From positions 496,001 to 560,000 of the forward strand of contig NZ_SNWM01000001.1 in assembly GCF_004362245.1 (NCBI RefSeq): a stretch of DNA of 64,000 nucleotides, given 5' to 3'. Shown here one piece after another: positions 25,436 to 36,151 of this stretch. Under the pieces are notes generated by a model that saw only the letters and a program-made list of their open reading frames with translations, was not told where the DNA came from and ran no database searches. The position numbers and the translations under genes are program-made. This DNA comes from Pedobacter duraquae (lineage in GTDB: Bacteria; Bacteroidota; Bacteroidia; Sphingobacteriales; Sphingobacteriaceae). Positions within the stretch are counted from its first letter, which is position 1; every line of letters begins with the position of its first letter.

Positions 25436-28400
25436 TTAAACCACAGAATCCTGGGGACGTGTGGATTTCAAATATTCTGAAGGCGACATGCCGTATTCAG
25501 CCTTAAAGCAGGTGGCAAAATACTTTGCACTGCTAAAACCAACCGCATAAGCCACTTCGGTGATATTTCCTGAGCCTGCATCAAGGTGTTGCCTTGCTCT
25601 TTTAATCCGCATAATACGTACAAACTCTACTGGTGCCTGCTGGGTAAGGCTTTTAAATTTCTTGAAAAATGTGGCCCGCGCCATATTGATCATCTCGGCA
25701 ACGGTATCGATATTGAAGTCTGGATCTGCCATCTTCTCTTCTACAATTTCTATCACTTTCTGCAAAAAGAGTTCATCCCGGGAGGTCACCATCACTTGCC
25801 CCGGACTCAGTTCAACCAGCTTTTGCCCGGACACCAGTCTATCTACCAGCCTTTGTCGCTGTTCAATGATGTTCGCTATCGCTGCATACAGCAACTCGTT
25901 GTCAAAAGGCTTGCTGATGTAAAAATCTGCTCCATAACGCAAGCCGGTAATCTGACTTTCTACAGCACTTTTTGCTGATAACAGGATCACTGGAATGTGA
26001 CTAGTTAAAGGGTCGTTCTTCAACTGATCCAGCATCTCAATACCGTCCATCTTAGGCATCATAATATCACTCAAAATAATGTCAGGCTGTATTTTTCTGG
26101 CCAGCGCCAACCCTTCTACCCCATCGGCGGCAGCCTGAATTCTGTACATCGACCGCAGGTTGGCCATCAAAAAGGCCCGCATATCTTCATTATCTTCTAC
26201 CAGCAGAATCAGCTTAGCATCGGTCAGTTCTTCTGCTTCAATCAATGCCGGTATTTTAACCTCCTGTTGTTGCTGCGTTTCGGCTTTGTCTGCTATTTTT
26301 GACCAGGATGTTGCTGGTTCTTCTGAAATAGTTCGCTGAACATGTCCGGTTTGCTGCATCGGCAACAAAATGGTAATCATCAGTCCGCCCTGCTCCCTGT
26401 TGGTTGCGGAAATGGTACCGCCATGAAGCTCCACCATTTCTTTGGCTAAGGCCAGTCCGATACCCGTACCCTTCATCTGCTGTGTTTCTGGCTGCACACT
26501 TTCGTGATACAATTGGAAGATATGCTCCAGGTCATGATCCGGTACGCCGCAGCCCTGATCCGCTACCATAATGCAGACCATTCCGGGTTTGAGGGTATCA
26601 TTTAAAACAACAGAAATACTTGTACCCGGACTGGAGAACTTAAAGGAGTTACTCAACAGGTTGTAGATCACAATCTCCATTTTATCTGCATCCAGAGACA
26701 GGTTGATCTCACCATCAGCAAATACTTTGAAATCGATCTCATTGGCTCTGATTTCTTCTTTAAAATTCTCGGCTATGCCGCTTACAAAGGCCGTTAGTTC
26801 TACATCAGACACTGTTAATTTGGCCTGACCGCTTTGCGCTTTCCTTAAGTCGAGCAGCTGATTGACAAACAAAACCATGCGCATGGCATTGCGCCGTACG
26901 ATCGCTACATAATCGAGTCCCTGTTCAGAAAGTTTTTCTTTCTTCAGGATTTCGTCTATAGGGTTTAAAATCAGCGTTAAGGGTGTGCGCAGCTCATGAG
27001 AAACATTCGTAAAAAAGGCCATCTTCAGCGCTGTCATTTTCTGCTCTACGGCAATCCCCTGTCTGAGGTGCAGCATAGTCATCACAATCCTGCGCGTCAC
27101 TTCCACAGCAATTACGAACAGGATCAGATAGATCAGGTAGGCCCACCAGGTTTTCCATGGTGGTGGCAGGATGGTGATATTGAGCTGTCTGGCTGGCACG
27201 TTGGTGTAATTTTCGGGGTCAGGCGACTTCACTTCAAACTGGTAATCACCCGGAGGAAGATTGGTATAAGTGGCCCGGCGCTGGTCTTTATTATCATGCC
27301 AGGTGCTATCAAAACCTTTAAGCCGGTATAAATAAGCCTGTCTGTTTCCGGAACGGTAATCAAGCACCGTGTAGTCCAGACTGATGATATTCTGGTTGTA
27401 CTTAAGGGTAATCTGATCGGTATGGTTAATGTCTTTAGTCAGGATTTTTTGGGGATCACCCAGATCCACATCTTCGTTATTCACCTGTAATCCGGTAAAC
27501 ACGATGTTCGACTGGATGGGATGGTATTGAATTTTTGCAGGATCAAAAGTCAGTATCCCTCTGATGGTGCCAAAAACAAGTAGCCCATCTTTAGTTTCTA
27601 CACTGGATCCTTCGGAAAAACCGTCATTGGGTACCCCGTCATAGGAGTTAAAATTATGAAAACTTTCTTTTTCAGGATCGAATTTAGAGAGGCCACTTTT
27701 AGTAGCGATCCACAACTTTCCAGTTCGATCTTCTTTGATGCTGAGGGTATAATTACTGCCAAGACCGTTCTTTGTGGAATATACCTTAAAGTTCATTCCG
27801 GTTTGGGGCTTACCCAGTGCCAGGTTTAATCCGCCACCAGAACTGGCCAGCCACATCCTGTTCTTATGGTCTTTAAGGATATATTGGATGTCGTTATTAC
27901 CGATGCTTTGCAGACTGCCCGGTTGTTTGCTATAGGTGTTGAACGTAAACTGATCGCCTTTTGGGGTGCCGATGACCAAGCCGTCGGTTGAACCAATCCA
28001 TAAACGCCCCTGTCCGTCCAATGCCAAATGCCTGATTTTGTGAAAGCGATTTGGATAGCCATTGCTGCCATCGTAATAATGTTTAAAATCGGCACTGACC
28101 GATGGGTTCATGATGTTGAGCCCGGTATCAAACGTACCAACCAGTAGTCTGCCTTTGGCATCCTCAATCACCGAGTATACCTGATCGCTGCTTAGCGAGC
28201 CTGGGTTTGCTGCGTCATGCCGATATTGAGTAAGCCGATAGCTGGTTTCTTCTGCATTGAGTGGCGTAGCCTTAAAAAGCCCCTTTTCCTTGGTGCCCAG
28301 CCATACAATTCCCGCTTTAGTCTGGAAAATGGTATATACGGCGCCCATACCGCCTTGCGGAACGCCTGTAAAGGTTATATTTTGCTGCTGACCGTTTTTA

Positions 28401-29818
28401 TACACATAAAGCAGGTTGCTTTTTGCCCCCACCCAAAGCCTATTCTGGCGGTCGGAAAGCATGCCACGAACTTCATTATCTGATTTAAAAAGTCCGGGGT
28501 CAGCAAGCAGGCGTTGTTTAAAGTCATTGGGGTTAAAAATTACTTTCTCCAGTCCTCGCTGATCGGTATGCAGCCACATCACCCCTGCCGGATCGTAGAA
28601 TGCTACAGCAACCAGGTTCGACATTCTCCGCGTAGCGGCACCTGGTTCATTATAGAAATACCTGAACTTTGCCGCGGCAGTATCGTAATAGCCGAAACCG
28701 CCATCCCGTAATACCGACCATACCGTTCCATTTTTATCTTCAAATACCTTAAAATGATTCCGCGGTACCATGCTGGAGGCATCATTTTTCTGTCCGAAAG
28801 TGGTAAAGGTTTTGTTTTTGGTCTCGTAACGCGTTACCCCTCTTTTTTCCGGTTGTAACCAGAGGCTGCCCGTCCGGTCTTCAAAAATGGAGAAGAATGC
28901 ATCCCCGCCAGTGCTGTCTTCACGTACAGTTCCCGATTGGGGATTATAGGTAATTAAGGCTCCGCCGGATGAGCTGGCATACAGTTCACCTGTAATTTTC
29001 CCGATGTGCAGGGCGTTAATCTTCCCCTTGCCAAGCAAAACTTGTTTGAGCGCCTTACCTGAGGCATTAAACGCAAACAATACTCCAGCAGCGGTACCGA
29101 AATATAGGTTTTGACTATTGCCTGCTACGGCCGTAAAGGAGGTATTGGTAGCTACTTGTCTGACGTCAAATGTTCCTGACGATTTTCTGGTTAAGGCTAT
29201 TAAGCCTTGTGTAGTACCCACCCACAATTTATTGTGAGCCTGTCGGTAGAAAAAATTTACAGTCTCTGACTGCGTGTTAGCCCCTTTATTTTTTGAGTTT
29301 GCAAAGGTGTAATATGGAGAGCGATTGCGCGTGACATCGGCAACGGCAATTAATCCATTGCTTACTGTACTTACCCAGAGCATGCCATCATCAGCTGAAA
29401 GGATTCTGTCAAATACAATCTTCTTTTTTAGACTCAGGATCTCAGACAAGGGGGTAAACTGCTCAGTATCCTTATCAAACCGGTATACTTCACCATCGTA
29501 GGACTTTATCCACAAATGATTTGCAGCATCTTCAAAAATCTGGTCAATCCTGTCATTCTTGATCTGAGATTTATCACCAGGAACTGAGGTGAAGGCGGTA
29601 AACTGATGTCCGTCGAAACGGTTGATGCCATTCCAGGTACCGAACCACATGTATCCTTCCCTGTCTTTGAACATACAGGTGATGATGTCGTGCGACAGAC
29701 CGTCTTCCGTAGAGTAGTGTTCCAGTTTTACCGGAGGCTGGGCAAAGAGCTTTCCATACATCGCCAGAAACAGCAATATCATGTAAATAGGCTTTACTAT
29801 GCTAGTAAATTTCTTCAT
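25436..29818 (-). CDS. Hybrid two-component system regulator (HTCS) of the pectin locus
   Basis: A 1460-residue one-protein signalling system. It has a signal peptide, then ~14 two-blade beta-propeller repeats (residues ~35-740; repeated W-x-G-T and LWIGT words). Then come a Y_Y_Y domain (~760-830, TNLPPGDYQFEVKSPDP), one TM (~840-860), and HisKA with His941 in FFTNVSHELRTPL. HATPase (GTGIGLALAKEMVELHGG), a receiver with Asp1251 (IILSDIMMPKMDG) and an AraC helix-turn-helix (~1350-1455, ITEVAYAVGFSSAKYFATCFK) complete it. HTCS proteins bind oligosaccharide in the periplasm and activate susCD operons. It follows GH43 by 106 nt. A shared 21-bp-period repeat before three nearby operons is its likely site. 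Confidence 0.96.
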   Translation of the reverse strand: MKKFTSIVKPIYMILLFLAMYGKLFAQPPVKLEHYSTEDGLSHDIITCMFKDREGYMWFGTWNGINRFDGHQFTAFTSVPGDKSQIKNDRIDQIFEDAANHLWIKSYDGEVYRFDKDTEQFTPLSEILSLKKKIVFDRILSADDGMLWVSTVSNGLIAVADVTRNRSPYYTFANSKNKGANTQSETVNFFYRQAHNKLWVGTTQGLIALTRKSSGTFDVRQVATNTSFTAVAGNSQNLYFGTAAGVLFAFNASGKALKQVLLGKGKINALHIGKITGELYASSSGGALITYNPQSGTVREDSTGGDAFFSIFEDRTGSLWLQPEKRGVTRYETKNKTFTTFGQKNDASSMVPRNHFKVFEDKNGTVWSVLRDGGFGYYDTAAAKFRYFYNEPGAATRRMSNLVAVAFYDPAGVMWLHTDQRGLEKVIFNPNDFKQRLLADPGLFKSDNEVRGMLSDRQNRLWVGAKSNLLYVYKNGQQQNITFTGVPQGGMGAVYTIFQTKAGIVWLGTKEKGLFKATPLNAEETSYRLTQYRHDAANPGSLSSDQVYSVIEDAKGRLLVGTFDTGLNIMNPSVSADFKHYYDGSNGYPNRFHKIRHLALDGQGRLWIGSTDGLVIGTPKGDQFTFNTYSKQPGSLQSIGNNDIQYILKDHKNRMWLASSGGGLNLALGKPQTGMNFKVYSTKNGLGSNYTLSIKEDRTGKLWIATKSGLSKFDPEKESFHNFNSYDGVPNDGFSEGSSVETKDGLLVFGTIRGILTFDPAKIQYHPIQSNIVFTGLQVNNEDVDLGDPQKILTKDINHTDQITLKYNQNIISLDYTVLDYRSGNRQAYLYRLKGFDSTWHDNKDQRRATYTNLPPGDYQFEVKSPDPENYTNVPARQLNITILPPPWKTWWAYLIYLILFVIAVEVTRRIVMTMLHLRQGIAVEQKMTALKMAFFTNVSHELRTPLTLILNPIDEILKKEKLSEQGLDYVAIVRRNAMRMVLFVNQLLDLRKAQSGQAKLTVSDVELTAFVSGIAENFKEEIRANEIDFKVFADGEINLSLDADKMEIVIYNLLSNSFKFSSPGTSISVVLNDTLKPGMVCIMVADQGCGVPDHDLEHIFQLYHESVQPETQQMKGTGIGLALAKEMVELHGGTISATNREQGGLMITILLPMQQTGHVQRTISEEPATSWSKIADKAETQQQQEVKIPALIEAEELTDAKLILLVEDNEDMRAFLMANLRSMYRIQAAADGVEGLALARKIQPDIILSDIMMPKMDGIEMLDQLKNDPLTSHIPVILLSAKSAVESQITGLRYGADFYISKPFDNELLYAAIANIIEQRQRLVDRLVSGQKLVELSPGQVMVTSRDELFLQKVIEIVEEKMADPDFNIDTVAEMINMARATFFKKFKSLTQQAPVEFVRIMRIKRARQHLDAGSGNITEVAYAVGFSSAKYFATCFKAEYGMSPSEYLKSTRPQDSVV

Positions 29819-29924
29819 CCGTTCACTCCTCTTTTTATTTGGTTAATATGTGGTAAACACAGCTCTTAAAATTACCATTAATTAACCGGATAGCAAGTTT
29901 TAAAGCGCCTTACCGCTGTTTCCT

Positions 29925-30995
29925 TTAAGTTTTAATGGGATCTATTGTTACTATTTTTCCCCCAGGCGTAATCTCAAGCGGACTTACTTTTACATTTCTC
30001 AAGTGGTTTTTACCAGACAGCTGGGTATCATGATAATACAGGTACCACTTCCCTTTGAACTGCAGGATAGAATGGTGTGTTGTCCAGCCCGAAACAGGTT
30101 TGAGCACCACGCCCTGATACGTAAATGGGCCATATGGACTTTTACCTGTTGCATAAACGATCTTATGGGTATCGCCTGTAGAGTACGTAAAATAATAAAG
30201 GCCCTTGTTTTTAAATACCCATGCTCCTTCAAAGAAACGGCGTTCGTGATCTCCGGTTAGAAGTGGCTTTCCGTTTTCATCAAGGATCACTACATCTTTG
30301 GGCTGCTCAGCAAAGCTCAGCATGCTGCCGTCGATTTTGGCGATTTTAGGTGTTAATGCAGGCTCATCTGCTTTACGCAGGTCCTTGCGTTCTTCGGCAG
30401 CGTCATAAGTTCCTTTCGCCCATTTTGCAAGCTGACCGCCCCAGAGACCGCCAAAATACATGTAGGTGGTTCCATCATTTTCCTGAAAAACACAGGGATC
30501 AATGCTGAAGCTTCCGGGAATAAATGTCGGTTCTGGTATAAATGGCCCTTCGGGCAATTTACCTATAGCCACCCCCGTTCTGAAGATGCCTTCACGATCA
30601 CGTGCTGGAAAATAGAGGTAGTATTTACCGTTTTTGACGGCAACATCTGGCGCCCATAGTTGGCGCTCCGCCCATCTTACATCACTAAGTTTAAGCGCAA
30701 CGCCATGGTCTCTGGCTGGCGTCCCTATATTATCCATGCTCAGTACGTGGTAGTCCTGCATATCATAGTGGTCGCCATTGGTACTCGGTTTCCCTGTATT
30801 GATATCATGCGAAGGATAGATATAAATTTTTCCATTAAACACATGCGCAGATGGATCAGCCGTATAAATTGAACTAATGACCGGTTCATTGGCATAATGA
30901 ATAACCTTTTTTGTCGTATCAGGCTTTTGCTGCCCCTGTACAGTTACAACAAACAGGCTTATGCCTAGGGTTAGTTGGGTGATTCTTTTAATCAT
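29925..30995 (-). CDS. GH43 glycosidase, beta-xylosidase/arabinofuranosidase type
   Basis: A 356-residue secreted five-bladed propeller enzyme. After the signal peptide, the three GH43 acidic residues are visible: the base Asp in SIYTADPSAHVFNGKIY, the pKa-setting Asp in SFSIDPCVFQENDGTTY, and the acid Glu in RRFFEGAWVFKNKGLYY. The family removes xylose or arabinose side chains. It starts 2 nt after GH28 in the PUL1 operon, so its substrate is probably a side chain of a galacturonan. Exact specificity cannot be read from sequence. Confidence 0.9.
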   Translation of the reverse strand: MIKRITQLTLGISLFVVTVQGQQKPDTTKKVIHYANEPVISSIYTADPSAHVFNGKIYIYPSHDINTGKPSTNGDHYDMQDYHVLSMDNIGTPARDHGVALKLSDVRWAERQLWAPDVAVKNGKYYLYFPARDREGIFRTGVAIGKLPEGPFIPEPTFIPGSFSIDPCVFQENDGTTYMYFGGLWGGQLAKWAKGTYDAAEERKDLRKADEPALTPKIAKIDGSMLSFAEQPKDVVILDENGKPLLTGDHERRFFEGAWVFKNKGLYYFTYSTGDTHKIVYATGKSPYGPFTYQGVVLKPVSGWTTHHSILQFKGKWYLYYHDTQLSGKNHLRNVKVSPLEITPGGKIVTIDPIKT

Positions 30996-30997
30996 TT

Positions 30998-32653
30998 TTA
31001 CCGGCTAATTTCAAACTGTGATTTGGTTGCGCCATAATTAAATGTGGCACTGGTTTTAGCCGTTGAGCTATCTGTTTTTTCAACTGTAATTGCTTTTGAG
31101 CGATCGCCGTTAATGCTAAATAAAACATCTACCGGATTGATCGCTTTCAATTGGTTAAAAGCAATATTTTTGCTGTTCTCGATATTAATGAGCGGGCTGG
31201 ACTCATCGCATTGCAAGGTTACATTCTTCAGACTTACGTTTTTAGCTTCCATGATATCAGCACCACGGTGCGATCTGATGCTTACGTTTTCCAGGAAGAT
31301 ATCTTCTATACTCATTTCAGGTAACCCACGGATCAGCATCGCACGTTCAGCACCTTCGCAAACAATGTTATTGATATAAAATTTACGGAATTTAGGTGTA
31401 CCGGCATCTACTGCCGGGATGTCTACTTTGCCATTGGTTTGCGCCAGCGTTTGTGCTTTGGCAAAGTAATACATATCAAACAAAATGGCATCATGCACGA
31501 CGTTGTGCATGCCAATATTTTTAATGAAGATATTCTCTACAATACCTCCGCGACCGCGGGCTGTCTTAAAACGCAAGCCAATATCGGTTCCGATAAAGGT
31601 ACAGTCGGATACAAAAATATCATGTGCTCCGCCCGACATCTCGCTGCCAATTACAAAGCCACCATGTGCACGGTAAACGGTATTGTTCTGAATTACGATA
31701 TAGGCTGCTGCTTTTCCGCGGGCACGTCCTTCTTCGTCTTTTCCAGATTTGATACAAAGTCCGTCGTCTCCCACATCCAGGATACTGTTTTTCACCGTCA
31801 CGTAAGTACAGGATTCAATATCCAATCCGTCGCCATTCTGTGCGCTCGGCAAATTTCTGATCTGAATGCCATCAATTGTTAGATTTTCGCACAGGATCGG
31901 ATGGATTCCCCATGCTGCTGAATTCTGGAATGTTGCACCCTGGATCAGGATCTTTTTGCAGTTGTTGAGTACCAGCATATTGGGCCGGAAAAAATCTTTG
32001 ACAGCTTCATAATCCTTCAAGGTTTTACCTTCTTTAAAATAGGTGCTTTCAGGTTCTTTTTCTCCTTTGAGGTATCCTTTGGAAGGATACCAGGTTTTAG
32101 CATCAGGGCCAACCAAGCCTCCGGAGGTGGTCAGGGTTTTCCACTCGCCTTCAGTAAGTTTATCCTTTTTGACCGGTCTCCATACTTCACCACGGGCATC
32201 AAAAATCCCTTTGCCGGTGATTGCAATATTGGACAGATCGGATCCGGAGATCGGGCTTTGATTTCGGATGGATTTTTTACCCTCAAAGTTACCTTCTACC
32301 AATGGATACTGACTTTTATCGCCTGTAAACTGGATCAATGCGGCACTGGCTGCATGCAGGTTCACATTGTTTTTTAATACAATCGGTCCTGTAAGCCATA
32401 CCCCCTGCGGTATAAGCACTACGCCGCCACCTTTGGCACTGCAATCGGCAATAGCCTTATTGATCGGCAAGGTGTTTAAGGTAATTCCGTCTGGGCGTGC
32501 GCCATAGCTGACAACGTTGAAGGTGTCCTTTTTAAAGCTGGGCAATGCTGACTGAGGCAAATTAGCCCAGGAGTATTTCTCCTGGGCATTTGCTGTTTCG
32601 ATAAATACCACTCCTAATAGGGCAAGGGCAAGTAATTTCTGGTATCGTTTCAT
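30998..32653 (-). CDS. GH28 galacturonan hydrolase, exo/variant subtype
   Basis: A 551-residue right-handed beta-helix enzyme. I start at 32653 (MKRYQKLLALALLGVVF... signal peptide); the upstream frame from 32680 overlaps the previous gene. GH28 motifs appear in altered form: NGDGLDIES for NTDG, GDDGLCIKSG for the Asp pair, AHGGFVIGSE for GHG, and RFKTARGRGG for RIK. This variant set is seen in exo-acting and rhamnogalacturonan-type members rather than classical endo-polygalacturonase. It lies between the DUF5123-like lipoprotein gene and GH43 in the PUL1 operon and acts on oligogalacturonides in the periplasm. Confidence 0.9.
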   Translation of the reverse strand: MKRYQKLLALALLGVVFIETANAQEKYSWANLPQSALPSFKKDTFNVVSYGARPDGITLNTLPINKAIADCSAKGGGVVLIPQGVWLTGPIVLKNNVNLHAASAALIQFTGDKSQYPLVEGNFEGKKSIRNQSPISGSDLSNIAITGKGIFDARGEVWRPVKKDKLTEGEWKTLTTSGGLVGPDAKTWYPSKGYLKGEKEPESTYFKEGKTLKDYEAVKDFFRPNMLVLNNCKKILIQGATFQNSAAWGIHPILCENLTIDGIQIRNLPSAQNGDGLDIESCTYVTVKNSILDVGDDGLCIKSGKDEEGRARGKAAAYIVIQNNTVYRAHGGFVIGSEMSGGAHDIFVSDCTFIGTDIGLRFKTARGRGGIVENIFIKNIGMHNVVHDAILFDMYYFAKAQTLAQTNGKVDIPAVDAGTPKFRKFYINNIVCEGAERAMLIRGLPEMSIEDIFLENVSIRSHRGADIMEAKNVSLKNVTLQCDESSPLINIENSKNIAFNQLKAINPVDVLFSINGDRSKAITVEKTDSSTAKTSATFNYGATKSQFEISR

Positions 32654-32667
32654 GATGATTTTGGTAT

Positions 32668-34299
32668 TTAGTACGTCCATCTCGGATCGCCAATCGGGCT
32701 TCCCGAGTTACTGGCTGTTCTTAGTGGAGAAGCTGCCGGTAAGGTAAAGTTTGTTGTTGTGAGTGTCCAGCCTAAAGCAATGCTCTGGTTGTTTGCCTGT
32801 GAGGTATTGGTGGTTGGCAAAGTAAGCGTAGCACCACTTCCATTGGTAAAGTTGAATGTGTTGTTGTTGCTGAACACAATTGTTGATCCTGCACCTGAAG
32901 CCCTGATTGCTACACCGTTTACACTTCCTGCCGAACGTGGGGTATTGGCGATAATGCTGTTAGTTACATTGAACTTAATCGGGTTCGCATTCGCATCCAG
33001 CAACACATAACGTGCGTTAGAGCCGAAGTTATTGAATGTTGAATAATCTATGTTGATCGTCGGAGGAATCGGAACTACTGTTGACGCGGTGATCAACGCC
33101 TGACCAAAGTTATAGAACGTTGACTTCGTGATGTTCATCGTTGTAAACTGCAACTTATCCAGGTGGAAACAGATATAGCTCAGGTTGGATCCGATATTGT
33201 AAACCAAAGAATTTTTAACGACAATCTGATCCATCTTGTAATCGCCCCTGTTGGCGCGCATCAAGCTGGTCTGTGCATCATGGATAGTACAGTTGTTGAT
33301 ATTAACCTGCGTAAATACCGCTGGCTCCGCATCGGCTAGTACACCAGTTAAGTTGATAAAATATAAAGCGCCGGAAGCTGTTCCGTCAAGTTCCAGACCG
33401 TCAAGGATAATCCCTGCTCCTGTTCCCTTTAAGGTAAATTCACGATAGTTAACTTTTGTATCTGCAGGATTACCTGAGGTAGATTTTAAGGTAATAGTTT
33501 TTGATACCAGGTTAAAAGTATTTGTTCCTGCACTGTAAGTACCCGGACGCAAACCAATTACGGCATTATTTGCTGCATTATTGATAGCCGCAGTAATGTC
33601 ATCGCCTGGGTTTAGGATGACAGAATAAACAACAGGTGCTGGTGTTTTGATGTTCAGGATACCTTTGCTCCTGCCAGCCTGATAAATTTCCGTGGAATAC
33701 TCCAGGCCACCGGTAAGTCCGGTGATCACTTTCACCCCTGTCGTGGCTTCGGATGCAGAAATCGTATAACTTGCTTCGGCTGCGCCGGTAGCGGTCATGG
33801 TTATTTTATCCAGACCAGTTGTCGGTTTCCACCTTAGGGTTACCTGTGTTTCCAGCACTTCGGCATCACGTACTGGCAAGAACAACTGCTCGCCAGAGAT
33901 GGAGAATCCACCTACACTGGTGATCCATTGTGATTCTGGTTGTGTTTCTGTTGCCAGTGCTTTAATCCGTACCCAGTATTTTTTACGGACACTTACTTTG
34001 GCATCAGTCACGATAACGCCTATGGTATCTACCTTGATACTGAATTCAGTACTTTTAAAGGTAGAATCCTGTGAGAATTCTGTCATATACGACAGTTTCA
34101 GGTTTGAACTCAATACGGGTTTGGTCCAGGTTACTTTTGCGGTAGTCTGGTCGGTACGCACACTAACGCCGCTTACTTTAAACAAACGTTGTGGCTCCAG
34201 TCCTTCGTTAGGATCGTCTTTCTTGCATGCGGAGAAAAACGTAAGCAGCAGCCCAAATAGTAATGCCAATGCTGGAAATGAAATTTTATATGTTCTCAT
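32668..34299 (-). CDS. DUF5123/DUF4957-type beta-helix lipoprotein
   Basis: A 543-residue surface lipoprotein. The ATG at 34299 opens with a lipoprotein signal (LLFGLLLTFFSACKK) and lies 10 nt after the SusD stop; the longer frame to 34407 would run inside susD. Residues ~30-220 look like two fibronectin/DUF4957-type domains (TAKVTWTKPVLSSNLKLSY; VTLRWKPTTGLDKITMT). The rest is a right-handed beta-helix resembling DUF5123 (AVIGLRPGTYSAGTNTF, IILDGLELDG, NCTIHDAQTSL). Such proteins sit in pectin loci and are thought to bind or cleave pectin at the cell surface. No lyase catalytic set could be confirmed. Confidence 0.82.
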   Translation of the reverse strand: MRTYKISFPALALLFGLLLTFFSACKKDDPNEGLEPQRLFKVSGVSVRTDQTTAKVTWTKPVLSSNLKLSYMTEFSQDSTFKSTEFSIKVDTIGVIVTDAKVSVRKKYWVRIKALATETQPESQWITSVGGFSISGEQLFLPVRDAEVLETQVTLRWKPTTGLDKITMTATGAAEASYTISASEATTGVKVITGLTGGLEYSTEIYQAGRSKGILNIKTPAPVVYSVILNPGDDITAAINNAANNAVIGLRPGTYSAGTNTFNLVSKTITLKSTSGNPADTKVNYREFTLKGTGAGIILDGLELDGTASGALYFINLTGVLADAEPAVFTQVNINNCTIHDAQTSLMRANRGDYKMDQIVVKNSLVYNIGSNLSYICFHLDKLQFTTMNITKSTFYNFGQALITASTVVPIPPTINIDYSTFNNFGSNARYVLLDANANPIKFNVTNSIIANTPRSAGSVNGVAIRASGAGSTIVFSNNNTFNFTNGSGATLTLPTTNTSQANNQSIALGWTLTTTNFTLPAASPLRTASNSGSPIGDPRWTY

Positions 34300-34309
34300 T
34301 GTGATCAAA

Positions 34310-36133
34310 TTAATAGCCAAAATTCTGAACCGTATTGGTATTGTACAGCAATACAGTTTGATGGAAAGGAAATACTTCCTTCTGATTAGGAACAAAGAAT
34401 GTAGCAAAGCCCGAAGTTGGTCCCGAGATGAATTCTTCGTTCAACGAGGCACGCCAGTTTTTGGTGGTGTAGCCTGTTGGTGCGCCGGTTACACCCAACC
34501 CTGGCTGGAACAGGGTAACCGAAGGGGAACCTCCATAGGTATCCAAAGAATTGAATTCCAGTTGGGAGTTGATGACGTTATAGGCTGCTGCTTTTGAATA
34601 CACGTATTTAGGTACGTTCACATAAGCACCCTCGCCATTCATCAACTGACGTAACTTGATGCGGGTATCGGCAAAGATCTGAAACATGTTGTTCCAGCGT
34701 AATAAATCATATTTACGGATAGCTTCGCCGCCGAACTCCAGCAACCTTTCTTTAACGATGGCGTTGAAAAAGCTGGTATAATCTGCAGGAGCCGCAGGAA
34801 TCCGGGATTCAAAACCTACAAAGGCACGTTTTCTAACTTCCAGTAAAGCACTTTGTGCTGCTGCTGTTGGTCCGTTTAGTTCATTTTCTGACTCGGCAAA
34901 CATCAGCAAAATATCTGCGAAACGCAGTACCGGCCAGTTTACAGCTAAGGTTTGGGTAGTACCTATGATATTAGTCCAGGAACGTCTGAACTTGTTATCG
35001 GTCATGTTGTTCAGCGTATTCATTACTTTCTGACTGTTTGCATCAATCTCGTAAGAGGCGATGGTTACATCCCTGCGGCAATCGCCAAGCTGATCATATT
35101 CATAAAAGTAAGTTGGGATTGCTGTCATACCGCCACCACCACCACCAAACCGTGATGCTGAGTTGATGCGTAGTCCGTTATAATAACCCAGTTTGGTATC
35201 TGTGCGTGAGCCGGCACCATAAGCACCAACTTCGAACATCAGTTCATAATTGGCATCAGCACGGGTGCTGCTGTGCAGCGATTTAAACACATCTTCATAA
35301 ATCGGGTTCAGGTTGTGCTGATCGCGGCGCGCCATCACATCCTTGCATTCATCGTTGGCAATCTGATAGTATTTTTTGTAGTCGGCGCTTCGCTCCATGG
35401 TATGCGTAGCTTTATTCATCATATAACCACCTCTGAACAAGGCAATTCTGGCACGTAAACCTTTGATCGCGCCTTTAGTAAAACGGGTGCTGGTATAGCC
35501 AGACTCCGAACGCCAGGGTACCAGGTCTTCTGCTGTTTTCAGATCTTCAAGCAAACGATCCAGAATGGCCGTTCCCGCTGTTACCGGCACATCAAGCGCG
35601 GTAATATCACCCGAAGGCTCCCACTGCGCCACTACGCTTCCCCAGTTACGGACCAGTGTGAAGTACAGTAAAGCACGTAAGGTTAATGCTTCGCCCAGAT
35701 ATTTACCCATAACGGCTTTGTTTCCTGAACCTGTTGCGTATAATGGAGAATTGGTAATACCTTTTACACAGATGTTGGCACGTTCGATACCGGTATACAG
35801 TTGTTTGAAGCCGTCAAGCAGTTCTCCGTTTTCTCTGCTTGCTCCATACATGCTTATCCCACGACGGTCCTGTGCGCTATAACTCCCCGAAGTTTTAAAC
35901 TCATCGGTAGATAAAGACCAGATTGTGCCCTCTTTGGTAATTCCATTATCACCCGGTAATACATTATAGATTCCTATAATGGCAGTATTGGCGTAAGAAG
36001 GACTGCTGAAAGCAGTTTCCTGGGATATTGTTGAAGGATCTTCTACATCCAGGTATTTTTTACAAGATGTAAATCCTATGGTGATATAGCCTGCAACTAG
36101 CAGCAGACAAGCTTTTTTATATGTTGATTTCAT
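34310..36133 (-). CDS. susD-like: SusD-like nutrient-binding lipoprotein, PUL1
   Basis: A 607-residue RagB/SusD protein. The lipobox is GFTSC near residue 24, followed by KKYLDVEDPSTISQETAF, the standard SusD opening. The tetratricopeptide-like helices and the C-terminal VKERLLEFGGEAIRKYDLLRW motif are present. It caps the SusC channel of the gene immediately upstream (18 nt gap) and captures oligosaccharide on the cell surface. It is longer than the ~550-residue average. Confidence 0.95.
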   Translation of the reverse strand: MKSTYKKACLLLVAGYITIGFTSCKKYLDVEDPSTISQETAFSSPSYANTAIIGIYNVLPGDNGITKEGTIWSLSTDEFKTSGSYSAQDRRGISMYGASRENGELLDGFKQLYTGIERANICVKGITNSPLYATGSGNKAVMGKYLGEALTLRALLYFTLVRNWGSVVAQWEPSGDITALDVPVTAGTAILDRLLEDLKTAEDLVPWRSESGYTSTRFTKGAIKGLRARIALFRGGYMMNKATHTMERSADYKKYYQIANDECKDVMARRDQHNLNPIYEDVFKSLHSSTRADANYELMFEVGAYGAGSRTDTKLGYYNGLRINSASRFGGGGGGMTAIPTYFYEYDQLGDCRRDVTIASYEIDANSQKVMNTLNNMTDNKFRRSWTNIIGTTQTLAVNWPVLRFADILLMFAESENELNGPTAAAQSALLEVRKRAFVGFESRIPAAPADYTSFFNAIVKERLLEFGGEAIRKYDLLRWNNMFQIFADTRIKLRQLMNGEGAYVNVPKYVYSKAAAYNVINSQLEFNSLDTYGGSPSVTLFQPGLGVTGAPTGYTTKNWRASLNEEFISGPTSGFATFFVPNQKEVFPFHQTVLLYNTNTVQNFGY

Positions 36134-36151
36134 TTTCTTTGATTTATGTTG

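Noticed and set aside
33797..34597. 266-residue plus-strand frame opposite the DUF5123-like and SusD genes
   Set aside because: It spans the junction of two well-supported minus-strand genes and shows no family pattern; an antisense artefact.
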